From Paulownia fortunei (taxonomy: Eukaryota > Streptophyta > Magnoliopsida > Lamiales > Paulowniaceae), in the NCBI GenBank assembly GCA_019321725.1, contig CM033114.1, positions 14,736,278 through 14,800,277 on the forward strand: a DNA stretch of 64,000 nucleotides, in the 5' to 3' direction. Position numbers and translations under genes: made by a program. This document shows, in pieces, positions 21,001 through 35,887 of the stretch. Under the pieces are notes generated by a model. The model was given only the letters and a program-made list of their open reading frames with translations. It searched no databases and was not told where the DNA came from. The stretch's first letter is position 1. Each line of letters opens with the position of its first letter.

Positions 21001-24000
21001 TTAAACTCAATACCGAAATAAGTAATGTGTATTCAGTTATTCTAAAAGTAAATATATTTTAATTCCATGATATGCCTTGAATATTTTTAAAAAGAAATAT
21101 ATTTTTGTGTCCTTCAATAGTATTCGATTGAAATATACAATTAATTTAACTTTAGAATATTGATATATAATAATTGAATATTTTAAATTTGAAAGTATAA
21201 TTACTAAAAAAAATTAGCTCACTAAGATAACTTTTAAATATCAATACAAAGTTGAAACGTAACTTATAATTTGAGAGAATTAGCAACACGAATACATTGT
21301 CTTCTTTTATCTTCGTATTTATTGTTATTGTTTGAGGCAAATTAATAAATTTAACAGATTTACTAATTTAAATATTTTTCATTATTCTACTAAATTTAAC
21401 GTAATAATATATACTTAATTTTACTAGCATAATAACTTAGAAATATAAATATTTAAATTTTTTAAAATCTATCAAATTATAAAAAGAAATTAAAAATAAA
21501 AAATAATTGATATGTAACAAAAATATGTTTTAATTCGTTGGATAGTATTTAAATTTTTTACAAAAATTAATGTAATTTATATATATTGAATTTTACTTGC
21601 ACAATAACTCAAAAATATTGATATATAAAAATATTAAAATCTAATAAAATACAAACAAAAATAAATAAAATATATTTCACTTCCTTAGATAGTATTAAAT
21701 TATTTTTATTTTGTAACTGAAGCATATATTTTTATTTTAATAACAAAATTAAATGTTTCTCTCTATTTTTGATATTTAATTACAAATTAAATTTATTAAA
21801 AATAAAAAAATATATTTTTAAAGTTGTAAAAGTAAATATATTTTAATTCCCTAGATAGTATTTAGTTAAAAATATACAATTAATTTAACTTTGGGATATA
21901 GGACATTGAAATAATTAAAATATATTTTTAAATTCAAAAGCTTGATTTTTAAAGGGCGATTAAATAGTTTTTATTTAGAATAACTAAAGAATTTATTAAT
22001 ACTTAAAAAGTTAAAAATCTAACAAAAATGCAGTATAAATTAAGTACACAGATACATTATACGTATTGAATATTTTGAAAATAAACATCTTTTAATTCGT
22101 TAGATAGTATTTCGTTGAAATTTGCAATTAATTTAACGTTATAATATTGTTCTAAGAAAACTAAAAGTATTTTAAATTATTTTAATTTCAAAAGTATAAC
22201 TTTTAAAGATTTTTCTATATTTTATTAATTTTAATTTAAACGTTCATACTAAATCTTACAAGCACAATAACTCAAAATTAGAAATATTTAAAAAAACTAA
22301 AAACAATAAATAACTTGTGTTCGACGTTTGGAAAGTAAACTTATTTTAAATGATATTATTAACTTGTTTCTATTTTGAATAAATAAAGTTAATGTTGAAA
22401 GTGTAATTAAAGGTTTTCTTTACTTTACGATATTCAATTTAAAAATATATAGTTAATTTTACTAGCACAATAACTCCAATAAAAATATTTAAAAGTTTTA
22501 AAACCTAAAAAAATGAAATCAATTAAATACAAAAATAAGGAATATTTTTAAAGTACATGTATTTTTGTTCCTTTGATTCTAATAAATAGTTCTTATTTAT
22601 AGTAACTAAACAATATACAAATATTCTAAAATTCTAAAATCTAATAAAAAGGCAATTCTTTGTATCTTTATATTATTGTAATAAAGCAAAACAATAGATT
22701 TAAACGATTTAATTATGGATATATTTTTCAATATTTTATGAAACATAATTTAAAAGTATATACTAAACCGTACTAGCACAATAACTCAAAAATAAAAAAA
22801 ATTTTTAAAAAATTTAAAAATAAAAAAAACGCTATAAAAATAAAAAATACATAATATGAATTCAATATTTTAACACTAAACATATTTTAATTCCTTAGTT
22901 AGTAATAAACGGGTTTTATTAAGAATAACTAAGGTGTGTAATTTAATTTTAAAAGTGGAATTAAAGGTTTTCTTTACTTTATGATATTTAATTTAAAAGT
23001 ATATACAAAATCTTACTAGCACAAAAACTCAAAAAATATGTTTATAAGAAGTTACAAGTCTAAAAAAATTAGAATTTAAACTCAATACCGAAATAAGTAA
23101 TGTGTATTCAGTATTCTAAAAGTAAATATATTTAAATTCCATGATATGCCTTGAATATTTTTAAAAGAAATATATTTTTGTGTCCTTCAATAGTATTCGG
23201 TCGAAATATACAATTAATTTAACTTTAGAATATTGATATATAATAATTGAATATTTTAAATTTGAAAGTATAATTACTAAAAAAATTTAGCTCACTAAGA
23301 TAACTTTTAAATATCAATACAAAGTTGAAACGTAACTTATAATTTGAGAGAATTAGCAACACGAATACATTGTCTTCTTTTTGTCTTCGTATTTATTGTT
23401 ATTGTTTGAGGCAAATTAATAAATTTAACAGATTTATTAATTTAAATATTTTCATTATTCTACTAAATTTAACGTAATAATATATACTTAATTTTACTAG
23501 CATAATAACTTAGAAATATAAATATTTAAATTTTTAAAATCTATCAAATTATAAAAAGAAATTAAAAATAAAAATAATTGATATGTAACAAAAATATGTT
23601 TTAATTCGTTGGATAGTATTTAAATTTTTTACAAAAATTAATGTAATTGTATATATTGAATTTTACTTGCACAATAACTCAGAAATATAGATATATAAAA
23701 ATATTAAAATCTAATAAAATACAAACAAAATAAATAAAATATATTTCACTTCCTTAGATAGTATTAAATTATTTTTTATTTTGTAACTGAAGCATATATT
23801 TTATTTTAATAACAAAATTAAATGTTTCTCTCTATTTTTGATATTTAATTACAAATTAAATTTATTAAAAAAATAAAAAATATATTTTTAAAGTTGTAAA
23901 AGTAAATATATTTTAATTCCCTAGATAGTATTTAGTTAAAAATATACAATTAATTTAACTTTGGGATATAGGACATTGAAATAATTAAAATATATTTTTA

Positions 24001-27000
24001 AATTCAAAAGCTTGATTTTTAAAGGGCGATTAAATAGTTTTTATTTAGAATAACTAAAGAATTTATTAATATTTAAAAAGTTAAAAAATCTAACAAAAAT
24101 GCAGTATAAATTAAGTACACAGATACATTATACGTATTGAATATTTTGAAAATAAACATCTTTTAATTCGTTAGATAGTATTTCGTTGAAATTTGCAATT
24201 AATTTAACGTTATAATATTGTTCTAAGAAAACTAAAAGTATTTTAAATTATTTTAATTTCAAAAGTATAACTTTTAAAGATTTTTCTATATTTTATTAAT
24301 TTTAATTTAAACGTTCATACTAAATCTTACAAGCACAATAACTCAAAATTAGAAATATTTAAAAAAACTAAAAACAATAAATAACTTGTGTTCGACGTTT
24401 GGAAAGTAAACTTATTTTAAATGATATTATTAACTTGTTTCTATTTTGAATAAATAAAGTTAATGTTGAAAGTGTAATTAAAGGTTTTCTTTACTTTACG
24501 TTATTCAATTTAAAAATATATACTTAATTTTACTAGCACAATAACTCCAAATAAAAATATTTAAAAGTTTTAAAACCTAAAAAATGAAATCAATTAAATA
24601 CAAAAATAAGGAATATTTTAAAGTATATGTATTTTTGTTCCTTTGATTCTAATAAATAGTTCTTATTTATAGTAACTAAACAATATACAAATATTCTAAA
24701 ATTCTAAAATCTAATAAAAAGGCAATTCTTTCTGTATCTTTATATTATTGTAATAAAGCAAAATAATAGATTTAAACGATTTAATTATGGATATATTTTT
24801 CAATATTTTATGAAACATAATTTAAAAGTATATACTAAACCGTACTAGCACAATAACTCAAAAATAAAAAAATATTTAAAAAATTTAAAATAAAAAAAAA
24901 TGCTATAAAAATAAAAAATACATAATATGAATTCAATATTTTAACACTAAATATATTTTAATTCCTTAGTTAGTAATAAACGGGTTTTATTAAGAATAAC
25001 TAAGGTGTGTAATTTAATTTTAAAAGTGGAATTAAAGGTTTTCTTTACTTTATGATATTTAATTTAAAAGTATATACAAAATCTTACTAGCACAAAAACT
25101 CAAAAAATATGTTTATAAGAAGTTACAAGTCTAAAAAAATTAGAATTTAAACTCAATACCGAAATAAGTAATGTGTATTCATTATTCTAAAAGTAAATAT
25201 ATTTTAATTCCATGATATGCCTTGAATATTTTTAAAAGAAATATATTTTTGTGTCCTTCAATAGTATTCGGTCGAAATATACAATTAATTTAACTTTAGA
25301 ATATTGATATATAATAATTGAATATTTTAAATTTGAAAGTATAATTACTAAAAAAATTTAGCTCACTAAGATAACTTTTAAATATCAATACAAAGTTGAA
25401 ACGTAACTTATAATTTGAGAGAATTAGCAACACGAATACATTGTCTTCTTTTTGTCTTCGTATTTATTGTTATTGTTTGAGGCAAATTAATAAATTTAAC
25501 AGATTTATTAATTTAAATATTTTTCATTATTCTACTAAATTTAACGTAATAATATATACTTAATTTTACTAGCATAATAACTTAGAAATATAAATATTTA
25601 AATTTTTTAAAATCTATCAAATTATAAAAAGAAATTAAAAATAAAAATAATTGATATGTAACAAAAATATGTTTTAATTCGTTGGATAGTATTTAAATTT
25701 TTTACAAAAATTAATGTAATTGTATATATTGAATTTTACTTGCACAATAACTCAGAAATATAGATATATAAAAATATTAAAATCTAATAAAATACAAACA
25801 AAATAAATAAAATATATTTCACTTCCTTAGATAGTATTAAATTATTTTTATTTGGTAACTGAAGCATATATTTTATTTTAATAACAAAATTAAATGTTTC
25901 TCTCTATTTTTGATATTTAATTACAAATTAAATTTATTAAAAAATAAAAAAATATATATTTAAAGTTGTAAAAGTAAATATATTTTAATTCCCTAGATAG
26001 TATTTAGTTAAAAATATACAATTAATTTAACTTTGGGATATAGGACATTGAAATAATTAAAATATATTTTTAAATTCAAAAGCTTGATTTTTAAAGGGCG
26101 ATTAAATAGTTTTTATTTAGAATAACTAAAGAATTTATTAATATTTAAAAAGTTAAAAATCTAACAAAAATGCAGTATAAATTAAGTACACAGATACATT
26201 ATACGTATTGAATATTTTGAAAATAAACATCTTTTAATTCGTTAGATAGTATTTCGTTGAAATTTGCAATTAATTTAACGTTATAATATTGTTCTAAGAA
26301 AACTAAAAGTTTTTAAATTATTTTAATTTCAAAAGTATAACTTTTAAAGATTTTTCTATATTTTATTAATTTTAATTTAAACGTTCATACTAAATCTTAC
26401 AAGCACAATAACTCAAAATTAGAAATATTTAAAAAAACTAAAAACAATAAATAACTTGTGTTCGACGTTTGGAAAGTAAACTTATTTTAAATGATATTAT
26501 TAACTTGTTTCTATTTTGAATAAATAAAGTTAATGTTGAAAGTGTAATTAAAGGTTTTCTTTACTTTACGATATTCAATTTAAAATATATACTTAATTTT
26601 ACTAGCACAATAACTCCAATAAAAATATTTAAAAGTTTTAAAACCTAAAAAAATGAAATCAATTAAATACAAAAATAAGGAATATTTTTAAAGTATATGT
26701 ATTTTTGTTCCTTTGATTCTAATAAATAGTTCTTATTTATAGTAACTAAACAATATACAAATATTCTAAAATTCTAAAATCTAATAAAAAGGCAATTCTT
26801 TGTATCTTTATATTATTGTAATAAAGCAAAATAATAGATTTAAACGATTTAATTATGGATATATTTTTCAATATTTTATGAAACATAATTTAAAAGTATA
26901 TACTAAACCGTACTAGCACAATAACTCAAAAATAAAAAAATATTTAAAAAATTTAAAAAAAAATGCTATAAAAATAAAAAATACATAATATGAATTCAAT

Positions 27001-30000
27001 ATTTTAACACTAAATATATTTTAATTCCTTAGTTAGTAATAAACGGGTTTTATTAAGAATAACTAAGGTGTGTAATTTAATTTTAAAAGTGGAATTAAAG
27101 GTTTTCTTTACTTTATGATATTTAATTTAAAAGTATATACAAAATCTTACTAGCACAAAAACTCAAAAAATATGTTTATAAGAAGTTACAAGTCTAAAAA
27201 AATTAGAATTTAAACTCAATACCGAAATAAGTAATGTGTATTCATTATTCTAAAAGTAAATATATTTTAATTCCATGATATGCCTTGAATATTTTTAAAA
27301 GAAATATATTTTTGTGTCCTTCAATAGTATTCGGTCGAAATATACAATTAATTTAACTTTAGAATATTGATATATAATAATTGAATATTTTAAATTTGAA
27401 AGTATAATTACTAAAAAATTTCTCACTAAGATAACTTTTAAATATCAATACAAAGTTGAAACGTAACTTATAATTTGAGAGAATTAGCAACACGAATACA
27501 TTGTCTTCTTTTTGTCTTCGTATTTATTGTTATTGTTTGAGGCAAATTAATAAATTTAACAGATTTATTAATTTAAATATTTTTCATTATTCTACTAAAT
27601 TTAACGTAATAATATATACTTAATTTTACTAGCATAATAACTTAGAAATATAAATATTTAAAATTTTTAAAATCTATCAAATTATAAAAAGAAATTAAAA
27701 ATAAAAATAATTGATATGTAACAAAAATATGTTTTAATTCGTTGGATAGTATTTAAATTTTTTACAAAATTAATTAATGTAATTGTATATATTGAATTTT
27801 ACTTGCACAATAACTCAGAAATATAGATATATAAAAATATTAAAATCTAATAAAATACAAACAAAAATAAATAAAATATATTTCACTTCCTTAGATAGTA
27901 TTAAATTATTTTTTATTTTGTAACTGAAGCATATATTTTAATTTTAATAACAAAATTAAATGTTTCTCTCTATTTTTGATATTTAATTACAAATTAAATT
28001 TATTAAAAAAATAAAAAATATATTTTTAAAGTTGTAAAAGTAAATATATTTTAATTCCCTAGATAGTATTTAGTTAAAAATATACAATTAATTTAACTTT
28101 GGGATATAGGACATTGAAATAATTAAAATATATTTTTAAATTCAAAAGCTTGATTTTTAAAGGGCGATTAAATAGTTTTTATTTAGAATAACTAAAGAAT
28201 TTATTAATATTTAAAAAGTTAAAAATCTAACAAAAATGCAGTATAAATTAAGTACACAGATACATTATACGTATTGAATATTTGAAAATAAACATCTTTT
28301 AATTCGTTAGATAGTATTTCGTTGAAATTTGCAATTAATTTAACGTTATAATATTGTTCAAAGAAAACTAAAAGTATTTTAAATTATTTTAATTTCAAAA
28401 GTATAACTTTTAAAGATTTTTCTATATTTTATTAATTTTAATTTAAACGTTCATACTAAATCTTACAAGCACAATAACTCAAAATTAGAAATATTTAAAA
28501 AAACTAAAAACAATAAATAACTTGTGTTCGACGTTTGGAAAGTAAACTTATTTTAAATGATATTATTAACTTGTTTCTATTTTGAATAAATAAAGTTAAT
28601 GTTGAAAGTGTAATTAAAGGTTTTCTTTACTTTACGATATTCAATTTAAAAATATATAGTTAATTTTACTAGCACAATAACTCCAGATAAAAATATTTAA
28701 AAGTTTTAAAACCTAAAAAAATGAAATCAATTAAATACAAAAATAAGGAATATTTTTAAAGTATATGTATTTTTGTTCCTTTGATTCTAATAAATAGTTC
28801 TTATTTATAGTAACTAAACAATATACAAAAATTCTAAAATTCTAAAATCTAATAAAAAGGCAATTCTTTGTATCTTTATATTATTGTAATAAAGCAAAAT
28901 AATAGATTTAAAATGATTTAATTATGGATATATTTTTCAATATTTTATGAAACATAATTTAAAAGTATATACTAAACCGTACTAGCACAATAACTCAAAA
29001 ATAAAAAAATATTTAAAAAATTTAAAATAAAAAAAACGCTATAAAAATAAAAAATACATAATATGAATTCAATATTTTAACACTAAACATATTTTAATTC
29101 CTTAGTTAGTAATAAACGGGTTTTATTAAGAATAACTAAGGTGTGTAATTTAATTTTAAAAGTGGAATTAAAGGTTTTCTTTACTTTATGATATTTAATT
29201 TAAAAGTATATACAAAATCTTACTAGCACAAAAACTCAAAAAATATTTTTATAAGAAGTTACAAGTCTAAAAAAATTAGAATTTAAACTCAATACCGAAA
29301 TAAGTAATGTGTATTCATTATTCTAAAAGTAAATATATTTTAATTCCATGATATGCCTTGGATATTTTTAAAAGAAATATATTTTTGTGTCCTTCAATAG
29401 TATTCGGTCGAAATATACAATTAATTTAACTTTAGAATATTGATATATAATAATTGAATATTTTAAATTTGAAAGTATAATTACTAAAAAAATTTAGCTC
29501 ACTAAGATAACTTTTAAATATCAATACAAAGTTGAAACGTAACTTATAATTTGAGAGAATTAGCAACACGAATACATTGTCTTCTTTTTGTCTTCGTATT
29601 TATTGTTATTGTTTGAGGCAAATTAATAAATTTAACAGATTTATTAATTTAAATATTTTTCATTATTCTACTAAATTTAACGTAATAATATATACTTAAT
29701 TTTACTAGCATAATAACTTAGAAATATAAATATTTAAAATTTTTAAAATCTATCAAAATATAAAAAGAAATTAAAAATAAAAATAATTGATATGTAACAA
29801 AAATATGTTTTGATTCGTTGGATAGTATTTAAATTTTTTACAAAAATTAATGTAATTGTATATATTGAATTTTACTTGCACAATAACTCAGAAATATAGA
29901 TATATAAAAATATTAAAATCTAATAAAATACAAACAAAAATAAATAAAATATATTTCACTTCCTTAGATAGTATTAAATTATTTTTTTATTTTGTAACTG

Positions 30001-33000
30001 AAGCATATATTTTTATTTTAATAACAAAATTAAATGTTTCTCTCTATTTTTGATATTTAATTACAAATTAAATTTATTAAAAAAATAAAAAATATATTTT
30101 TAAAGTTGTAAAAGTAAATATATTTTAATTCCCTAGATAGTATTTAGTTAAAAATATACAATTAATTTAACTTTGGGATATAGGACATTGAAATAATTAA
30201 AATATATTTTTAAATTCAAAAGCTTGATTTTTAAAGGGCGATTAAATAGTTTTTATTAAGAATAACTAAAGAATTTATTAATATTTAAAAAGTTAAAAAT
30301 CTAACAAAAATGCAGTATAAATTAAGTACACAGATACATTATACGTATTGAATATTTTGAAAATAAACATCTTTTAATTCGTTAGATAGTATTTCGTTGA
30401 AATTTGCAATTAATTTAACGTTATAATATTGTTCTAAGAAAACTAAAAGTATTTTAAATTATTTTAATTTCAAAAGTATAACTTTTAAAGATTTTTCTAT
30501 ATTTTATTAATTTTAATTTAAACGTTCATACTAAATCTTACAAGCACAATAACTCAAAATTAGAAATATTTAAAAAAACTAAAAACAATAAATAACTTGT
30601 GTTCGACGTTTGGAAAGTAAACTTATTTTAAATGATATTATTAACTTGTTTCTATTTTGAATAAATAAAGTTAATGTTGAAAGTGTAATTAAAGGTTTTC
30701 TTTACTTTACGATATTCAATTTAAAAATATATAGTTAATTTTACTAGCACAATAACTCCAGATAAAAATATTTAAAAGTTTTAAAACCTAAAAAAATGAA
30801 ATCAATTAAATACAAAAATAAGGAATATTTTTAAAGTATATGTATTTTTGTTCCTTTGATTCTAATAAATAGTTCTTATTTATAGTAACTAAACAATATA
30901 CAAAAATTCTAAAATTCTAAAATCTAATAAAAAGGCAATTCTTTCTATCTTTATATTATTGTAATAAAGCAAAATAATAGATTTAAACGATTTAATTATG
31001 GATATATTTTTCAATATTTTATGAAACATAATTTAAAAGTATATACTAAACCGTACTAGCACAATAACTCAAAAATAAAAAAATATTTAAAAAATTAAAA
31101 TAAAAAAAACATTATAAAAATAAAAAATACATAATATGAATTCAATATTTTAACACTAAACATATTTTAATTCCTTAGTTAGTAATAAACGGGTTTTATT
31201 AAGAATAACTAAGGTGTGTAATTTAATTTTAAAAGTGGAATTAAAGGTTTTCTTTACTTTATGATATTTAATTTAAAAGTATATACAAAATCTTACTAGC
31301 ACAAAAACTCAAAAAATATGTTTATAAGAAGTTACAAGTCTAAAAAAATTAGAATTTAAACTCAATACCGAAATAAGTAATGTGTATTCATTATTCTAAA
31401 AGTAAATATATTTTAATTCCATGATATGCCTTGGATATTTTTAAAAGAAATATATTTTTGTGTCCTTCAATAGTATTCGGTCGAAATATACAATTAATTT
31501 AACTTTAGAATATTGATATATAATAATTGAATATTTTTAAATTTGAAAGTATAATTACTAAAAAAATTAGCTCACTAAGATAACTTTTAAATATCAATAC
31601 AAAGTTGAAACGTAACTTATAATTTGAGAGAATTAGCAACACGAATACATTGTCTTCTTTTTGTCTTCGTATTTATTGTTATTGTTTGAGGCAAATTAAT
31701 AAATTTAACAGATTTATTAATTTAAATATTTTTCATTATTCTACTAAATTTAACGTAATAATATATACTTAATTTTACTAGCATAATAACTTAGAAATAT
31801 AAATATTTAAAATTTTTAAAATCTATCAAATTATAAAAAGAAATTAAAAATAAAAATAATTGATATGTAACAAAAATATGTTTTGATTCGTTGGATAGTA
31901 TTTAAATTTTTTACAAAAATTAATGTAATTGTATATATTGAATTTTACTTGCACAATAACTCAGAAATATAGATATATAAAAATATTAAAATCTAATAAA
32001 ATACAAACAAAAATAAATAAAATATATTTCACTTCCTTAGATAGTATTAAATTATTTTTATTTTGTAACTGAAGCATATATTTTAATTTTAATAACAAAA
32101 TTAAATGTTTCTCTCTATTTTTGATATTTAATTACAAATTAAATTTATTAAAAAAATAAAAAATATATTTTTAAAGTTGTAAAAGTAAATATATTTTAAT
32201 TCCCTAGATAGTATTTAGTTAAAAATATACAATTAATTTAACTTTGGGATATAGGACATTGAAATAATTAAAATATATTTTTAAATTCAAAAGCTTGATT
32301 TTTAAAGGGCGATTAAATAGTTTTTAAGAATAACTAAAGAATTTATTAATATTTAAAAAGTTAAAAATCTAACAAAAATGCAGTATAAATTAAGTACACA
32401 GATACATTATACGTATTGAATATTTTGAAAATAAACATCTTTTAATTCGTTAGATAGTATTTCGTTGAAATTTGCAATTAATTTAACGTTATAATATTGT
32501 TCTAAGAAAACTAAAAGTATTTTAAATTATTTTAATTTCAAAAGTATAACTTTTAAAGATTTTTCTATATTTATTAATTTAATTTAAACGTTCATACTAA
32601 ATCTTACAAGCACAATAACTCAAAATTAGAAATATTTAAAAAAACTAAAAACAATAAATAACTTGTGTTCGACGTTTGGAAAGTAAACTTATTTTAAATG
32701 ATATTATTAACTTGTTTCTATTTTGAATAAATAAAGTTAATGTTGAAAGTGTAATTAAAGGTTTTCTTTACTTTACGATATTCAATTTAAAAATATATAG
32801 TTAATTTTACTAGCACAATAACTCCAGATAAAAATATTTAAAAGTTTTAAAACCTAAAAAAATGAAATCAATTAAATACAAAAATAAGGAATATTTTTAA
32901 AGTATATGTATTTTTGTTCCTTTGATTCTAATAAATAGTTCTTATTTATAGTAACTAAACAATATACAAAAATTCTAAAATTCTAAAATCTAATAAAAAG

Positions 33001-34475
33001 GCAATTCTTTCTATCTTTATATTATTGTAATAAAGCAAAATAATAGATTTAAACGATTTAATTATGGATATATTTTTCAATATTTTATGAAACATAATTT
33101 AAAAGTATATACTAAACCGTACTAGCACAATAACTCAAAAATAAAAAATATTTAAAAAATTTAAAATAAAAAAAACGGTATAAAAAATAAAATACATAAT
33201 ATGAATTCAATATTTTAACACTAAACATATTTTAATTCCTTAGTTAGTAATAAACGGGTTTTATTAAGAATAACTAAGGTGTGTAATTTAATTTTAAAAG
33301 TGGAATTAAAGGTTTTCTTTACTTTATGATATTTAATTTAAAAGTATATACAAAATCTTACTAGCACAAAAACTCAAAAAATATGTTTATAAGAAGTTAC
33401 AAGTCTAAAAAATTAGAATTTAAACTCAATACCGAAATAAGTAATGTGTATTCATTATTCTAAAAGTAAATATATTTTAATTCCATGATATGCCTTGGAT
33501 ATTTTTAAAAGAAATATATTTTTGTGTCCTTCAATAGTATTCGGTCGAAATATACAATTAATTTAACTTTAGAATATTGATATATAATAATTGAATATTT
33601 TAAATTTGAAAGTATAATTACTAAAAAAATTTAGCTCACTAAGATAACTTTTAAATATCAATACAAAGTTGAAACGTAACTTATAATTTGAGAGAATTAG
33701 CAACACGAATACATTGTCTTCTTTTTGTCTTCGTATTTATTGTTATTGTTTGAGGCAAATTAATAAATTTAACAGATTTATTAATTTAAATATTTTTCAT
33801 TATTCTACTAAATTTAACGTAATAATATATACTTAATTTTACTAGCATAATAACTTAGAAATATAAATATTTAAAATTTTTAAAATCTATCAAATTATAA
33901 AAAGAAATTAAATATAAAAATAATTGATATGTAACAAAAATATGTTTTAATTCGTTGGATAGTATTTAAATTTTTTACAAAAATTAATGTAATTGTATAT
34001 ATTGAATTTTACTTGCACAATAACTCAGAATATAGATATATAAAATATAAAATCTAATAAAATACAAACAAAAATAAATAAAATATATTTCACTTCCTTA
34101 GATAGTATTAAATTATTTTTTATTTTGTAACTGAAGCATATATTTTTATTTTAATAACAAAATTAAATGTTTCTCTCTATTTTTGATATTTAATTACAAA
34201 TTAAATTTATTAAAAAAATAAAAATATATTTTTAAAGTTGTAAAAGTAAATATATTTTAATTCCGTAGATAGTATTTAGTTAAAAATATACAATTAATTT
34301 AACTTTGGGATATAGGACATTGAAATAATTAAAATATATTTTTAAATTCAAAAGCTTGATTTTTAAAGGGCGATTAAATAGTTTTTATTAAGAATAACTA
34401 AAGAATTTATTAATATTTAAAAAGTTAAAATCTAACAAAAATGCAGTATAAATTAAGTATACAGATACATTATAC
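18052..34475 (+). repeat. Satellite array 1: about eight copies of a 2.07 kb higher-order repeat
   Basis: A fixed marker (ACAAGCAcAATAACTC) recurs at 18121, 20186, 22258, 24329, 26399, 28465, 30540 and 32606, spacing 2,065 to 2,075 bases. Neighbouring copies are almost identical. Within each unit, about six diverged copies of a box like TATATACTTAATTTTACTAG followed by CACAATAACTC are spaced irregularly (first unit about 18109, 18308, 18631, 18871, 19356, 19524). Diverged TTTTAATTCCTTAGATAGTA blocks also recur, so the 2.07 kb unit is itself built from older sub-repeats. No coding sequence is credible: the few ORFs are Lys/Ile/Phe/Tyr-rich chance frames. The array starts and ends within a unit. 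Confidence 0.95.
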
Positions 34476-35250
34476 AGTTGAGTTTAATTATTTTGGACCA
34501 AGGCCCATTGGGTATGGGCTTGTAGGAAACCCATGAGAAATTTATTTAAGTATTAAATTCCAAGATTAACTAAGAGATTAAGTCTTGGATTAGAATTAAA
34601 GACTTATCATAAGTCTTTAACTTGGAATCAAAGTTTTACCTTATGTCTTTAATTTAAATTAATGACTTGGTATATTTATCTAAGTAAGACTTGAAAATGG
34701 GATGGAAGACTTATCTTTAAGAACCCAAGAGGGTCTTGGATTATTACCACGTGATGGACTTTTGGAGAGCTATAAATGCTCCCAATGCTGGCCGAAAATT
34801 GCAATATCCATCTTGCAAAAATTGGCCACTCTCTTTTTCTCCAAAATAAAAAATAATTTTCTACTTTTCCTAGTTCCTTTGATCAATTATTCTTTCACCT
34901 TGTTGAATTAAGAGTTGATCAATTACCCTATTAGTAAATAACGATTACATTTGTTCCAATCCCATAAACACAATCTTAGATAGGAATTATCGGTTGAAGA
35001 CTACTAGCATAGTCTAAATCGCGAGTAGGATCCGAGGTGTGGATATGGCTTAGAGGATTAACACCTGGGGATCTTGGTGGATCCAACCAGCCACAGGGTT
35101 TGTAGATTAATGAAGTTTGAAAAGGTTTTAGAGTGTTCTTCGTTAATTCAATTCAGGTATAAATTGTTTATCCCTCAAATTTATTTAAGGTATCAATTGT
35201 ATTTCAATTATGCATAATCGATCAAATCACAATGAACCTAGGACAACCAT
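34476..35250 (+). repeat. Probable Ty1/copia LTR remnant
   Basis: The sequence following the satellite starts GTTGAGTTTAATTATTTTGG and has the look of a plant copia LTR start, with GGACCAAGGCCCATTGGG close to the end and a TATA box (CTATAAATGC, about 34770). No partner LTR or coding region is present in this window. The right limit is approximate. Confidence 0.4.
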
Positions 35251-35280
35251 ATTTGCATTTGATGAAAATAACAAGAAATG

Positions 35281-35430
35281 AACCCTTGGGATTCAAGAAA
35301 AAAAAGAAAAAAGAAGAAGAAGAATTGAAGAAAAAGTGAAAAAAAGAGAAGAAAAGAAAAGTATGAATCCCAAAGGAAAAAGGAAGAGAATTGGAGAAGA
35401 GAAAAAAAAAAGAGAAGAGTGAGATTTTAT
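35281..35430 (+). other. Purine-rich tract bounded by an inverted CCTTGGGATTC
   Basis: About 125 bases are nearly all A and G. An inverted pair, CCTTGGGATTC near 35284 and GAATCCCAAAGG at about 35365, lies around the first half. Origin unknown. The 64-codon antisense ORF here is low-complexity Phe/Ser/Leu and not credible. Confidence 0.5.
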
Positions 35431-35887
35431 GTGCAATGCTTTATGCTCTCTTACGTTGTTTATCTTTACCCTTTCTTTGTAAGCCAATGCTTAGGCCTTA
35501 AATTACAAGCTTATTGAAGTCCTTTTGATCTAAGTTTGCAGTGTCTACAATAGTGGAGAAGTATGAAAAGCAAATCTATAGAACACCTAGAAATCCTTTG
35601 CTTAGATCATGAGAGTCCTTGGTTGTAGAATTCCTACTAAGAATGCATGCATGAAGCTTGAAATTAACACTACACACATGTTCGGAATTCGTGACTTGAT
35701 TGATGAAGCACGAGTTTTATAGTGTTACTTTATTAGCTTTGCGGCAAACCTTTAAACTTGTATGCAATATGCATTGTTGAGACAATATATTGGTTGATCA
35801 AGTTGAGTTTTTCAAGACTGAATTATGAGCTTATGTCTCATTGATGTTTTTGCTAGAGAACGAGCAAATGATAAGTTTGGGGATAGT
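35431..35887 (+). other. 3' non-coding end and polypurine tract of another Athila/Tat element
   Basis: Non-coding sequence ends with AACGAGCAAATGATAAG and TTTGGGGATAGT (about 35872-35887), the usual GAxGAGCAAxxxxTAAGTTTGGGG signature that precedes a Tat/Athila 3' LTR. The pol region that should lie upstream is absent. Confidence 0.6.

Noticed and set aside
29856..30053. ORF inside satellite array 1
   Set aside because: Present only by chance in one unit; small indels in other units destroy it. Same for 19477-19716 and 21152-21340.
18052..34475. CRISPR-like array
   Set aside because: Repeats are 2 kb long, adjacent and AT-rich in plant-type context; there are no short repeats with unique spacers.
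34702..34911. ORF of 69 codons after the satellite
   Set aside because: It overlaps the probable LTR promoter (CTATAAATGC) and has no homology that I recognise.
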